From an uncultured Flavobacteriaceae bacterium (lineage in GTDB: Bacteria; Bacteroidota; Bacteroidia; Flavobacteriales; Flavobacteriaceae): DNA of 64,000 bases. The DNA lies in contig CAJIYH010000002.1 of NCBI GenBank assembly GCA_905181615.1, forward strand, positions 682,001 through 746,000, in the 5' to 3' direction. The translations under genes and the position numbers were made by a program. This document shows positions 53,992 to 63,334 of this stretch, piece by piece. Each line of letters starts with the position of its first letter. Positions within the stretch are counted from its first letter, which is position 1. The notes below the pieces were generated by a model. That model worked only from the letters and a program-made list of their open reading frames with translations, was not told the origin of the DNA and searched no databases.

Positions 53992-55113
53992 ATGAAATTT
54001 ATTGTGTCGAGTAATCAACTACTTAAACAACTGCAAACCCTAGGTGGAGTTATCAATAATTCCAATACCTTGCCCATATTAGATAACTTTTTGTTTGAAC
54101 TTCAAACAGACCGTTTGACCCTTACTGCTTCTGATCTAGAAACCAGTATGTCATCGAGTATCTCTGTTGAATCAGATTCTTCTGGAACTATTGCCCTCCC
54201 TGCTCGTTTGTTATTGGATACCTTAAAAACATTTCCTGAGCAACCGCTAACCTTTTCTGTACTAGAAAACAATACGGTTGAAATTAGCGCTAATAATGGT
54301 AAATATGCTCTAGCTTATGTTCCCGGAGATGAGTTTCCAAAAGCTGTTCACATTAAAGATCCTAGTAAAACGGATTTGATGGCAGATATTTTAGCAACTG
54401 CAATTAATGCTACCCTTTTTGCTTCAGGAAGTGATGATTTGAGACCTGTAATGAGTGGTGTGTTTTTTCAGTTTTCAACTGAATCATTAACTTTTGTAGC
54501 AACAGATGCTCATAAACTTGTTAAATATACGCGTACAGATTTAAAAGCTGACAGTACAGCTGAATTTATAATGCCTAAAAAAGCACTTCAAATTCTCAAA
54601 GGAATAGCCCAGGGAAGTGAAGAAATTATAAGCATTGAATATAATGACACCAATGCTCAGTTTACTTTTGGAAGTACAACCTTAAGTTGTCGACTAATTG
54701 AGGGAAAATATCCTAATTATGAAGCGGTTATCCCTAAAGAAAATCCGAATGTAATGACCATCTCTAGAGAGCCTTTTTTAAATTCATTACGCCGCGTTAG
54801 TATTTTCTCAAACAAAACCACGCACCAAATACGTTTAAAAATAGCTGGAGCTGAATTAAATATCTCGGCAGAGGATTTTGATTTCAGTAATAAGGCTGAA
54901 GAGCGTTTAAATTGTCAGTATCAGGGTGATGATCTACAAATTGGTTTTAACTCCAGGTTCATCATTGAAATGCTTAACAACTTGACTGTTGATGAAGTTT
55001 CCTTAGCTATGTCTTTGCCAAACAGAGCAGGTATAATTACACCGATTGATGGGACAGATGAAGGGGAACAAATTACCATGCTTGTTATGCCCGTTATGCT
55101 TAACGACGACTAG
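53992..55113 (+). CDS. dnaN: DNA polymerase III sliding clamp (beta subunit)
   Basis: DnaN is the ring that tethers DNA polymerase III to the template. The 373-residue protein shows the three beta-clamp domains. MKFIVSSNQLLKQLQTLGGV and NTLPILDNFLFELQTDRLTL lie in the first, FLFEL with PARLLLDTLKTFPEQPLTFS follows, and MSGVFFQFSTESLTFVATDA HKLVKY (the space is added) starts the second. The end, IDGTDEGEQITMLVMPVML, is the C-terminal consensus. The length is usual. It lies away from dnaA and oriC markers, as in other flavobacteria, and there is no sign of a replication origin here. Confidence 0.97.
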   Translation: MKFIVSSNQLLKQLQTLGGVINNSNTLPILDNFLFELQTDRLTLTASDLETSMSSSISVESDSSGTIALPARLLLDTLKTFPEQPLTFSVLENNTVEISANNGKYALAYVPGDEFPKAVHIKDPSKTDLMADILATAINATLFASGSDDLRPVMSGVFFQFSTESLTFVATDAHKLVKYTRTDLKADSTAEFIMPKKALQILKGIAQGSEEIISIEYNDTNAQFTFGSTTLSCRLIEGKYPNYEAVIPKENPNVMTISREPFLNSLRRVSIFSNKTTHQIRLKIAGAELNISAEDFDFSNKAEERLNCQYQGDDLQIGFNSRFIIEMLNNLTVDEVSLAMSLPNRAGIITPIDGTDEGEQITMLVMPVMLNDD

Positions 55114-55206
55114 CAATATCTCAATATAAAAGTAAAAGCCTTCTGGATTAATCAATACTGTTTTTTTAATTTAATAATACGAATTTTTTCTAAATTATCG
55201 AAAAAC

Positions 55207-56460
55207 TTAAGAAGCTACAATACCAGCTGACATTCGTTTATAAATCCCACCTTCTAAACGCTCTCTAATTACATCAAATGCATCTAAAGTAAGGGTTACA
55301 TCTTCGAGTGTGTGGGTAGTAGTCGGTATTAATCTAAGTAGAATAATTCCCTTTGGAATTACAGGATAAACTACAATAGAACAAAAAATACTGTGATTTT
55401 CTCTTAAATCTTTCACCAAAACCATGGCCTCAGGAATACTTCCCATAAGGTATACTGGTGTAACACAACTTTGTGTTGAACCAATATCAAAACCTCGTTT
55501 TTTTAGTCCCGATTGAAGTGCATTAACATTTTGCCAAAGTTTTTCTTTAAGTTCAGGTCGTGAACGTAACATATCCAAACGCTTTAAAGCTCCAGCAACC
55601 AAAACTGATTGTAATGATTTGGCAAACATTTGAGATCGCATATTGTACTTCATAAAGTCTATAATTTCTTTATCCGCCGCTATGAATGCACCTGTAGAAG
55701 CCATTGACTTTGCGAAGGTTGCAAAATAGACATCAATTTCATCTTGAATACCTTGCTCCTCACCTGCTCCTGCACCTGTTGCTCCAAGAGTTCCGAATCC
55801 ATGAGCATCATCGACTAGAAAACGGAAATTATACTCAGATTTAATAGCTGCTATTTCTTTTAAACGACCTTGTTCCCCACGCATTCCAAAAACACCTTCA
55901 GAAATCACTAAAATTCCTCCGCCAGTTTTTTCTGCCATTTTTGTGGCACGATCAAGGTTTTTCTTTAAACTTTCAATATCGTTATGTTTGTATGTAAACC
56001 TTTTTCCTGGATGCAAACGAACACCATCTATTATACAGGCATGAGCATCTACATCGTAAACTATTATATCATTTTTAGAAACTAAGGTGTCGATGGTAGA
56101 TAAGATACCTTGATAACCAAAATTTAATACATAAGAAGCCTCCTTATTTACAAAAGAAGCTAATTCTTGCTCTAATTTTTCATGTAAGTCTGTATGACCT
56201 GACATCATTCTTGCACCCATAGGGTGTGCTGAACCAAACTCCTTTGCCGCTTCTGTATCTACCTTACGAACCTCAGGATGATTAGCAAGTCCCAAATAAT
56301 CATTTACACTCCAGGTTATTACTTCTTTTCCTTGGAATTTCATTCTATTAGAAATAGGGCCTTCTAGCTTTGGAAACACAAAATAACCTTCTGCTACAGA
56401 AGCCCACTTACCGAGAGGGCCTTTGTTTAATAGTATTCTATCAAATAAATCATTTACCAT
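55207..56460 (-). CDS. Alpha-oxoamine synthase, candidate cysteate fatty acyltransferase
   Basis: This fold-type I PLP enzyme belongs to the family of serine palmitoyltransferase and 2-amino-3-ketobutyrate ligase, which join an amino acid to an acyl-CoA. The 417-residue protein has VNDYLGLANHPEVRKVDTEA, the sugar-like GARMMSGHTDLHEKLEQELA, PLP-stacking DVDAHACIIDGVRLH, the pyridine Asp in RFLVDDAHGFGTLGATG and the Schiff-base Lys251 in FATFAKSMASTGAFIA. Its N-terminus, FDRILLNKGPLGKWASVAEG, belongs to a Bacteroidetes subgroup. In Flavobacterium johnsoniae a member of this enzyme family, Fjoh_2419, is reported to make the sulfonolipid precursor capnine. Position beside a cysteine-synthase-like gene supports that reading, but serine as substrate is not excluded. 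Confidence 0.8.
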   Translation of the reverse strand: MVNDLFDRILLNKGPLGKWASVAEGYFVFPKLEGPISNRMKFQGKEVITWSVNDYLGLANHPEVRKVDTEAAKEFGSAHPMGARMMSGHTDLHEKLEQELASFVNKEASYVLNFGYQGILSTIDTLVSKNDIIVYDVDAHACIIDGVRLHPGKRFTYKHNDIESLKKNLDRATKMAEKTGGGILVISEGVFGMRGEQGRLKEIAAIKSEYNFRFLVDDAHGFGTLGATGAGAGEEQGIQDEIDVYFATFAKSMASTGAFIAADKEIIDFMKYNMRSQMFAKSLQSVLVAGALKRLDMLRSRPELKEKLWQNVNALQSGLKKRGFDIGSTQSCVTPVYLMGSIPEAMVLVKDLRENHSIFCSIVVYPVIPKGIILLRLIPTTTHTLEDVTLTLDAFDVIRERLEGGIYKRMSAGIVAS

Positions 56461-56480
56461 TTTAATATGTATAAATATAG

Positions 56481-57521
56481 TTATTGAATATATTCAACTT
56501 TTTTGGAGTCTTGGATATGACTACTGTCAAAAAAACCTTGATCCCGCATCCACTTATCACTATATATTTTACTCATGTATCTTGAACCATGGTCAGGAAA
56601 AATAATTACCACATTACTATTTTCGTTAAAAACACCTGTTTGTTGTAGCTGTATTACAGCTTGAAGAGCTGCTCCACTAGTATACCCTGCAAATATACCT
56701 TCCTTTAAGCTAATTTTTCTTGCAGTATGGGCACTTTCTTCATCTGAAACTTTTTCAAAGTAATCAATAACTGCAAAATCAGTAGACGAAGGAATAATAT
56801 TTTTACCCAAACCTTCAATACGATAAGGATATATTTCGTTTACATCCAATTCTTGGGTTTCATGAAATTTCTTTAATACTGAACCAAATGCATCAACACC
56901 AATAATTTTAATATTAGGATTTTTTTCTTTCAAAAAGCGACCACATCCTGATATTGTTCCCCCAGTTCCACTACATGCAACTAGATGTGTTATTTCTGCA
57001 TTGGATTGCTCCCAAATTTCTGGACCTGTTGTTTCATAATGTGCTTGAGAGTTCAATTTATTAAAATACTGGTTTATATAGATCGAATTTGCTGTTTCTT
57101 TATGCAAACGCTTTGCAACTTGGTAGTATGATCGCGGATCATCTGGTTTAACGTTTGCAGGGCAAACAAATACTTTTGCTCCCATTACTCGCAGCATATC
57201 TATTTTATCAGTTGATGATTTTGAACTAACTGCCAAAATACACTTATATCCTTTAATCAAAGAAACCATAGCCAAACTAAAACCAGTGTTACCAGAAGTA
57301 GTTTCTATAATAACACTATCTTTATGAAGCATACCTTTTCTTTCTGCCTCTTCTATAATGAATAAAGCTATTCTATCTTTATTAGAATGCCCTGGATTTG
57401 AAGCCTCCCATTTAGCATAATAATTTCCAGGGAAACTTTTTGTCATTTTATTTAACCTAATCAAAGGGGTATTGCCAATAAGGCTAAGGATACTATTTGA
57501 AGATAAGATCTTGCTTTTCAT
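56481..57521 (-). CDS. Cysteine synthase-like PLP enzyme, candidate cysteate synthase
   Basis: This fold-type II PLP enzyme makes a beta-replacement on an activated serine. The 346 residues show [15 protein letters not shown], the Schiff-base Lys48 in [15 protein letters not shown], the substrate-binding [15 protein letters not shown], the phosphate cup [15 protein letters not shown], and a C-terminal [10 protein letters not shown] and [20 protein letters not shown] as in cystathionine beta-synthase, but no CBS domains. The usual family motif SVKDR is SNKDR here. Its stop lies 20 bases before the alpha-oxoamine synthase ATG, so the two form an operon. The pairing and the odd loop suggest cysteate synthesis from phosphoserine and sulfite; a plain cysteine synthase is the alternative. 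Confidence 0.78.
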   Translation of the reverse strand: MKSKILSSNSILSLIGNTPLIRLNKMTKSFPGNYYAKWEASNPGHSNKDRIALFIIEEAERKGMLHKDSVIIETTSGNTGFSLAMVSLIKGYKCILAVSSKSSTDKIDMLRVMGAKVFVCPANVKPDDPRSYYQVAKRLHKETANSIYINQYFNKLNSQAHYETTGPEIWEQSNAEITHLVACSGTGGTISGCGRFLKEKNPNIKIIGVDAFGSVLKKFHETQELDVNEIYPYRIEGLGKNIIPSSTDFAVIDYFEKVSDEESAHTARKISLKEGIFAGYTSGAALQAVIQLQQTGVFNENSNVVIIFPDHGSRYMSKIYSDKWMRDQGFFDSSHIQDSKKVEYIQ

Positions 57522-57544
57522 ATGGGAACTTTGAGTAAAAAAAA

Positions 57545-57552
57545 CAAATTTA
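57545..57552 (-). promoter_or_regulatory. -7 promoter box of the cysteine-synthase-like operon
   Basis: TAAATTTG on the minus strand fits TAnnTTTG and lies 24 bases before ATG 57521, just after the end of the oligopeptidase gene. Confidence 0.4.
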
Positions 57553-57563
57553 AATAAAAAATA

Positions 57564-59627
57564 TCACTTCTTATGATTTTCTAACTCTAGTAAAAATGAA
57601 TATTTTTTAGCAGTTTCTTTTAGTGCATCAAACCTCCCAGAAGCACCGCCATGACCAGCCTCCATGTCGGTATTTAAATACAGCTGTTTTTTGTTTGTTT
57701 TCAACTCCCTTAGCCTAGCAACCCATTTAGCAGGCTCCCAATATTGAACCTGAGAATCATGAAATCCAGAAGTAACCAAAAGATTAGGATAATCTTGAGC
57801 TTTTACATTATCATAAGGGGAATAGGATTTCATATACGAATAGTAATCCTTATCATTTGGATTTCCCCATTCATCATATTCAGATGTAGTGAGAGGAATA
57901 GTTTCGTCGAGCATTGTAGTCATTACATCGACAAAGGGAACAGCTGAAATAACACCATTATAAATCTCTGGAGCATCATTCAAAATAACCCCCATCAATA
58001 ATCCACCAGCAGAACCTCCATATGCATACAGGTGATCTAAAGATGTATATCCTTGTTCAATCAAGAACTTAGAACAACTTATGAAGTCTGAAAAGGTGTT
58101 CTTTTTATTAAAAAGCTTACCATCTTCATACCAATTTCGCCCCATATATTCTCCACCACGAACGTGAGCTATTGCAAAAGCAAAGCCTCTATTCAATAAA
58201 CTCAATCGAGTTGTTGAAAAATTTGGATCAATTGTGGATCCATAAGATCCATATGCATATTGAAGGATTGGAGTTTCTGAATTGAGTTGCGTGTCTTTGT
58301 GACGAACAATAGATATTGGAACTTTAACACCATCTGAAGCGCTAGCCCACAAACGTTTAGAAATATAATCGCTTTTATCAAAACTGCCTAAAACTTCTTG
58401 TTCTTTTAATGTAATTATATCACCGGTTTCCATATCATATTCCAAAACAGATGAAGGATTAGTCAATGAATTAAAAGCATATCTTAATTTAGAAGTGTTG
58501 AAGTCCAAATTGGTAGAAGTATACAGGGTGTAAGTTTCACCTAAAATTGGTAAATATGCATCTTTTGAGCCGTCCCAAGACTGAATTCTAATCCTTGAAA
58601 GACCATTTTCTCTTTCAGTTAAAACCATATAGTCTCTGAAAATATCCAAGTCTTCTAAAAGAACGGAAGGCCTGTGAGGAACAAAATCCACCCAATTTGA
58701 GCGTTCTGTACTCGAAACAGGAGTTCGCATTATTTTATAATTCAAAGCATCATCTGCATTAGTGAAAATATAGAAATAATCTCCAAAATGTGAAATACTA
58801 TATTCTAAACCGCGTTGTCTTTTTTGAATGTATTTAAACTTATCAGAAGGCTCATTCGACTTTATGTACTGAAATTCTGTTGTGAGTGAACTGTACGATG
58901 ATATAAAAATATAATCTTCAGACTTTGAATCCATTACGTAAACAGAAAAAGTATCATCTTTTTCTTCGTAAACTAGTTCGCTTCGATTAGAAATTATATT
59001 ATGCTTGAAGATCGCCTGAGAGCGCAAGGTTTCTGTGTCTTTTTTCGTGTAGAATAATGTTTTATTATCTCTTGCCCAAACAACCCCTCCAGTTGTGTTT
59101 TTGATCGAAGTAGAAAGGTATTTACCGGTGATTAAATTTTTAACCTTTGTCGTGTAAAGTCTTCTAGAAATGGTGTCAATTGAAAATGCCGCTTTAGTAT
59201 TGTCCGGGCTAATTGTGATTCCAACTAAACGAAAGTATTGGTGCCCTTCAGCCATTTCATTACAATCGAATATAACTTCTTCTTCGGCATCCAATGATGC
59301 TTTTTTTCGGATATATATAGAGTATTCTTTCCCACTCTCAAAACGACTTATGTACCAATACCCATTGTAAAAATAAGGCACAGAACTATCATCTTCTTTT
59401 ATTCTGGCTTTCATTTCTTCAAATAGGTCCTCTTGAAAGTCAATTGTATGTGCTGTAGACTTTAAATAATAATCGTTTTCTCTTTCCAAATAATCGATTA
59501 CTTCTGGGTTTGCTTTCTCTTTTAACCAGAAATATTCATCTACTCTAATATCGTTATGAATTTTATGTTGATAAGGCCTTTGATCGGCTTTAGGAGGGAC
59601 TAGATCTTTCATAGGCAATGTCTTCAT
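57564..59627 (-). CDS. Prolyl-oligopeptidase-family (S9) peptidase, oligopeptidase B type
   Basis: The 687-residue enzyme has an N-terminal beta-propeller (about residues 70-420) and an alpha/beta-hydrolase domain. The catalytic triad is Ser539 in AYGGSAGGLLMG, Asp624 in SGFHDSQVQYWEP and His659 in EAGHGGASGRF. The early motif RVDEYFWLKEKANPEV is that of oligopeptidase B, which cuts after Lys or Arg in short peptides. Upstream of ATG 59627, the same frame reads SLILIFGVIFAQSCETK, a lipoprotein signal ending in a Cys, but it has no start codon because of a probable frameshift near 59690. The annotated enzyme would therefore stay in the cytoplasm. Confidence 0.9.
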   Translation of the reverse strand: MKTLPMKDLVPPKADQRPYQHKIHNDIRVDEYFWLKEKANPEVIDYLERENDYYLKSTAHTIDFQEDLFEEMKARIKEDDSSVPYFYNGYWYISRFESGKEYSIYIRKKASLDAEEEVIFDCNEMAEGHQYFRLVGITISPDNTKAAFSIDTISRRLYTTKVKNLITGKYLSTSIKNTTGGVVWARDNKTLFYTKKDTETLRSQAIFKHNIISNRSELVYEEKDDTFSVYVMDSKSEDYIFISSYSSLTTEFQYIKSNEPSDKFKYIQKRQRGLEYSISHFGDYFYIFTNADDALNYKIMRTPVSSTERSNWVDFVPHRPSVLLEDLDIFRDYMVLTERENGLSRIRIQSWDGSKDAYLPILGETYTLYTSTNLDFNTSKLRYAFNSLTNPSSVLEYDMETGDIITLKEQEVLGSFDKSDYISKRLWASASDGVKVPISIVRHKDTQLNSETPILQYAYGSYGSTIDPNFSTTRLSLLNRGFAFAIAHVRGGEYMGRNWYEDGKLFNKKNTFSDFISCSKFLIEQGYTSLDHLYAYGGSAGGLLMGVILNDAPEIYNGVISAVPFVDVMTTMLDETIPLTTSEYDEWGNPNDKDYYSYMKSYSPYDNVKAQDYPNLLVTSGFHDSQVQYWEPAKWVARLRELKTNKKQLYLNTDMEAGHGGASGRFDALKETAKKYSFLLELENHKK

Positions 59628-59716
59628 TTTTGTTTCACAAGATTGGGCGAAAATAACACCAAAAATCAGTATTAGGGAACTTCTACTTGAATAATTTCAA
59701 GTAAATCTTTTCAAAA

Positions 59717-60742
59717 TTAAAATTTAAGGGTTTTCAATATGTCAAATACATATTCGTGTTGAGCTTGAGAATAATCTCGATGGGTTACCAATCTTAATTT
59801 TCCTTGTCCCATTGAAATAAAACGAATCTTTTTTTCTTCAAGTTTGTTGTTGAAATTAGATTCATCTACTCCATCAGACAAAGTAAAAATGACAATGTTG
59901 GTGTCTACGGGTTCAACTTTTCTTATAAAAGATAAGGTGTCTAAAACATCTTTTAACTCTTTTGCTTTTCTGTGATCTTCAGTTAAAGAATCCCACTGAT
60001 TATCTATTGCATAAGATGCTGCAGCTGCTAAAAAACCTGCTTGACGCATTCCACCACCTAGTACTTTACGAATTCTTAGTGCATTACTTATGTCTTTTTT
60101 ACTTCCAATAAGCGCAGAACCAACTGGTGCTCCCAAGCCTTTACTGAAGCAAACCGAAAGAGTGTCAAAAAGATTTCCATAGCTTTTGGGATCTTGACCA
60201 GAAGCAACTAAAGCATTCCATATTCTTGCTCCGTCTAAATGAAACCCCAAATTATGTTCATCACAAACCAAACGAATCTTTTCAAGTTCTTTGAGATCAT
60301 AAAATGCTCCTCCCCCTTTATTCGTTGTGTTTTCTATGCATACTAAGGTTGACAAAGGAGAATGATAAAAATCTGGTGGGTTAATTTTTGAAGCAACTTG
60401 AGAAGCGGTAATTCGTCCTCTTTCACCTTCAATTAAAGCACAGGAAACGCCACTATTGAAACTAACTCCACCTCCTTCATAATTAAAAACATGCGCATAA
60501 TGATCACAAATTAATTGTTCCCCAGGGTTTGTATGAAGTTTAATGGCCGTTTGATTTGCCATTGTCCCTGAAGGAAAAAACAATGCAGCTTCTTTTCCAA
60601 ATAAATGAGCTACTTTTTCTTCTAATAAATTAACGGAAGGGTCTTCTTTAAAAACATCATCTCCAACTTTTGCGTTTTTCATAGCATCTAACATACCTGG
60701 AGAAGGCAAGGTAATGGTATCGCTTATTAAATTTACTTCCAA
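59717..60742 (-). CDS. ltaE: Low-specificity L-threonine aldolase
   Basis: The enzyme splits threonine into glycine and acetaldehyde with PLP. The 341-residue protein shows NLISDTITLPSPGMLDAMKN, AKVGDDVFKEDPSVNLLEEK, the PLP-stacking HVFNYEGGGVSFNSG, pyridine Asp in GFHLDGARIWNALVAS and the Schiff-base Lys in SVCFSKGLGAPVGSALIGSK. The start is TTG 60742; no ATG is nearby and an in-frame TAA lies two codons further upstream, so the N-terminus may have lost its original ATG. The family N-terminus usually has four to six more residues. It follows the large metalloprotease gene by 27 bases. Confidence 0.92.
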   Translation of the reverse strand: MEVNLISDTITLPSPGMLDAMKNAKVGDDVFKEDPSVNLLEEKVAHLFGKEAALFFPSGTMANQTAIKLHTNPGEQLICDHYAHVFNYEGGGVSFNSGVSCALIEGERGRITASQVASKINPPDFYHSPLSTLVCIENTTNKGGGAFYDLKELEKIRLVCDEHNLGFHLDGARIWNALVASGQDPKSYGNLFDTLSVCFSKGLGAPVGSALIGSKKDISNALRIRKVLGGGMRQAGFLAAAASYAIDNQWDSLTEDHRKAKELKDVLDTLSFIRKVEPVDTNIVIFTLSDGVDESNFNNKLEEKKIRFISMGQGKLRLVTHRDYSQAQHEYVFDILKTLKF

Positions 60743-60769
60743 GATTTCTTAAGATATAGAGTTAAATTA

Positions 60770-63247
60770 TTATTGTAACTGAAAACTAGGTTGGCTACAA
60801 AAAGTATCCATACCTATTGGTGATCCATCAGGAAGAACAGGAGTTTGTAAAACTTCATAAGCCTCAGGATTATCTACAAATCGATTGATTTTATTTAAAT
60901 AATATGAACCATTAAGCATTGATTTATTATTCTTTATTATTGTTTCGATTTCCTCAATTATACTAAAACTAATTGCTTTGACAGATGCTGTTGTTTTAGC
61001 ATTCGCATGAAGATCAAATAAGGCGTTCAAATAAACTTCTTTGAGCTGTACTTGAATTGCTTTAAAATAGGAATCCTTATGTTTATTTTTAAAAATCACT
61101 TGGGTTAGTTGATTAGCTAATTGATCAAAAGACAATTGATTTGAATCCAAAACATTTTGCTGGATCAATCGTGAAATACGTTGTGGATGGAGGATCATCT
61201 GAATAATTCCTTTTCCTAAAGAAGATGGAGCTCCCAAAACATCAAAAACTCTTCCAGTTTGAGACCCAAAACTTTCACGGCTAGATCCGTAGCCATAGGC
61301 CGTAGGGGGAAGTTGTTTTAATAATTGTTTTGGAATTGCTAATGTTTCTGGAGCTAATGAGTTTATCATAGCTTTTAGAGCCGCTCGTTGTGTGAGATTA
61401 TCAACCACCTTTATTTCAAAAGCGATAGGGCCTTTGACTCCATATGAATAATCAACCCCGCCAATTAATTTTACAATTGCTTCTGCTTGATAACGATGAA
61501 GAAAATACATTGGAACTAAACGATCATTAAGCATAGAATAGGGCTCTCCTTTTCTGAGTTGATCCTCTGAAAAATTATTTAAAGCAATGGATCGTACTTT
61601 AAGAAGGTGTTCGTATTCTTCGATTGCACTTGAACCGTTGTCCCACAAATGAGCATAAGGATGAGCACCGCCAATTGGGCGAGCATCTTGATCAGATATA
61701 AATCGATTTCCCTTGAGTATACTTTCTTCTAAAATATTATTGAGTGCAGCAGATTCGTTTGTATTCTCTGGAAAATCACTATATGAGTAGCGAACAGATG
61801 TTTTGTCCCAAACTCCTATTCCTACTGCATATGCATTTTCAAAAGAGATTTCTCCATCTACAATATCAAGGGTTGGATGAGGATAATCCATTACCGAGGC
61901 TCTTTGATTTGTGCTTGCAGCAAAATTATGTGCAAAACCAAGAGTATGACCTATTTCGTGAGCAGAAAGCTGTCGAATTCTTGCAATTGCTAAAGCAGAC
62001 ATTTTAGACTCATCCATAATGTCATTAGCATAAGGGTCTTTTGTTAATCCTTGAGCAATCATAAAATCTTGACGAATTCGTAAACTTCCTAAGCTAACAT
62101 GGCCTTTAAGTATTTCACCTGATCGAGGGTCAACTACGCTAGAACCATAACTCCAACCTCGAGTTGATCTATGTACCCATTGAATGACATTATATCGAAC
62201 ATCCAGAGGGTCTGCATCATCTGGCAACATTTTTATTTGAAAGGCATCTATAAATCCAGCTGCTTCAAAGGCCTGATTCCACCAGCTACCACCTTCAAGT
62301 AGTGCTGAGCGAACCGGTTCTGGGGTTCCGTTGTCTAAATAATATATAATTGGCTCTTTTGCTCTACTTTGGGCAGCATTAGGGTCTATTTTTTCTAAAC
62401 GATGACGCAGAGCAAATACTTTACGTGTAGCAGTTTCTACCGGGGTAGAATAATCATAGTAAGAAAAAGGAATTGCACCACTTCTAGGATCAAATTTTCT
62501 TGGTGTAAAAGCAATTTCAGGTAAGGCAATAAAAGAATGATGTTGCTTAACACTTATGCTATTTGGAGAAGGAGTAACGGAGCGGATCCAACCTCCTTCA
62601 GCTTGTCCTCCAAAAGTCAAAAGAACATCAAATTCAATGTTTTTAGGAAATGCTTTGGTTCTTTCTAGTGAAATAGCAGAACGCGTTTTGTCTAATTTAA
62701 AACTACCTTGTTTTGATCGTTTTAAACGTTGAGCTACACCATGCGTGTCTTGCATTAAAAAAGGGGTTAGTTCAATCAAATAATGATTAAGGTGAGACTC
62801 TTCTATAGGAAAACCAAATAAAACAGATTCGGCAAAAGCTTCTTTAACAGATTGTTTCTCTAATGCATTCTGTGTTGAGGCTCGATACTTTAAATTAGGC
62901 TGAATTAATAATAATTTTTTTCCTGCTTTACTAAAATACACTACGCGTTCATCACCTAGTTGACCTCGGTCTAAGCCAATATCATTGCTACCGATTCCTG
63001 CACTAAGACTATTGACATATAAAAATTCGGTGTCAATTTGAGTTTTTTTATTAACCTTTAAAAAAACTTTACCTGAATTACTTTCGTAGTAAAAATCAAA
63101 AAAACCTTGATATGCATCCGCTTGCGCATCCAAAATATTTTGCTTGGTTTGTTTTGAATTAACTATCTTACTTTTAGAGCGCTGAGCTTGCGTCGTAAAA
63201 GAACAAGTAATCAATAAGATTAGGGAATATTTAAAAATAGTTTTCAT
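60770..63247 (-). CDS. Secreted zinc-dependent metalloprotease (DUF5117/DUF5118 type)
   Basis: An N-terminal signal peptide (IFKYSLILLITCSFTTQAQ) sends this 825-residue protein to the periplasm or beyond. Its central part holds the metzincin-like motif AHEIGHTLGFAHNF, with zinc ligands His430, His434 and His440 and catalytic Glu431, and a possible Met-turn at SVMDYPHP. The N-terminal region (about 30-220, with YFSKAGKKLLLIQPNLKYRA) matches DUF5118, and the C-terminal region to 825 resembles DUF5117. Bacteroidetes encode several such proteases. There is no obvious C-terminal sorting domain, so secretion by the type IX system is not supported. The substrate is unknown. Confidence 0.9.
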   Translation of the reverse strand: MKTIFKYSLILLITCSFTTQAQRSKSKIVNSKQTKQNILDAQADAYQGFFDFYYESNSGKVFLKVNKKTQIDTEFLYVNSLSAGIGSNDIGLDRGQLGDERVVYFSKAGKKLLLIQPNLKYRASTQNALEKQSVKEAFAESVLFGFPIEESHLNHYLIELTPFLMQDTHGVAQRLKRSKQGSFKLDKTRSAISLERTKAFPKNIEFDVLLTFGGQAEGGWIRSVTPSPNSISVKQHHSFIALPEIAFTPRKFDPRSGAIPFSYYDYSTPVETATRKVFALRHRLEKIDPNAAQSRAKEPIIYYLDNGTPEPVRSALLEGGSWWNQAFEAAGFIDAFQIKMLPDDADPLDVRYNVIQWVHRSTRGWSYGSSVVDPRSGEILKGHVSLGSLRIRQDFMIAQGLTKDPYANDIMDESKMSALAIARIRQLSAHEIGHTLGFAHNFAASTNQRASVMDYPHPTLDIVDGEISFENAYAVGIGVWDKTSVRYSYSDFPENTNESAALNNILEESILKGNRFISDQDARPIGGAHPYAHLWDNGSSAIEEYEHLLKVRSIALNNFSEDQLRKGEPYSMLNDRLVPMYFLHRYQAEAIVKLIGGVDYSYGVKGPIAFEIKVVDNLTQRAALKAMINSLAPETLAIPKQLLKQLPPTAYGYGSSRESFGSQTGRVFDVLGAPSSLGKGIIQMILHPQRISRLIQQNVLDSNQLSFDQLANQLTQVIFKNKHKDSYFKAIQVQLKEVYLNALFDLHANAKTTASVKAISFSIIEEIETIIKNNKSMLNGSYYLNKINRFVDNPEAYEVLQTPVLPDGSPIGMDTFCSQPSFQLQ

Positions 63248-63334
63248 CTTAAAAAGTTTTGAATCTAAGCTAAAAAAATAATGCTAATAAAAGAGTAAAT
63301 TGAAGTTTAATTATACTTTTACATAAAAATAAAT

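Noticed and set aside
53992-55113. dnaN as a sign of the chromosome origin
   Set aside because: No dnaA or recF is adjacent and the flanking DNA shows no DnaA boxes; dnaN is often separate in this group.
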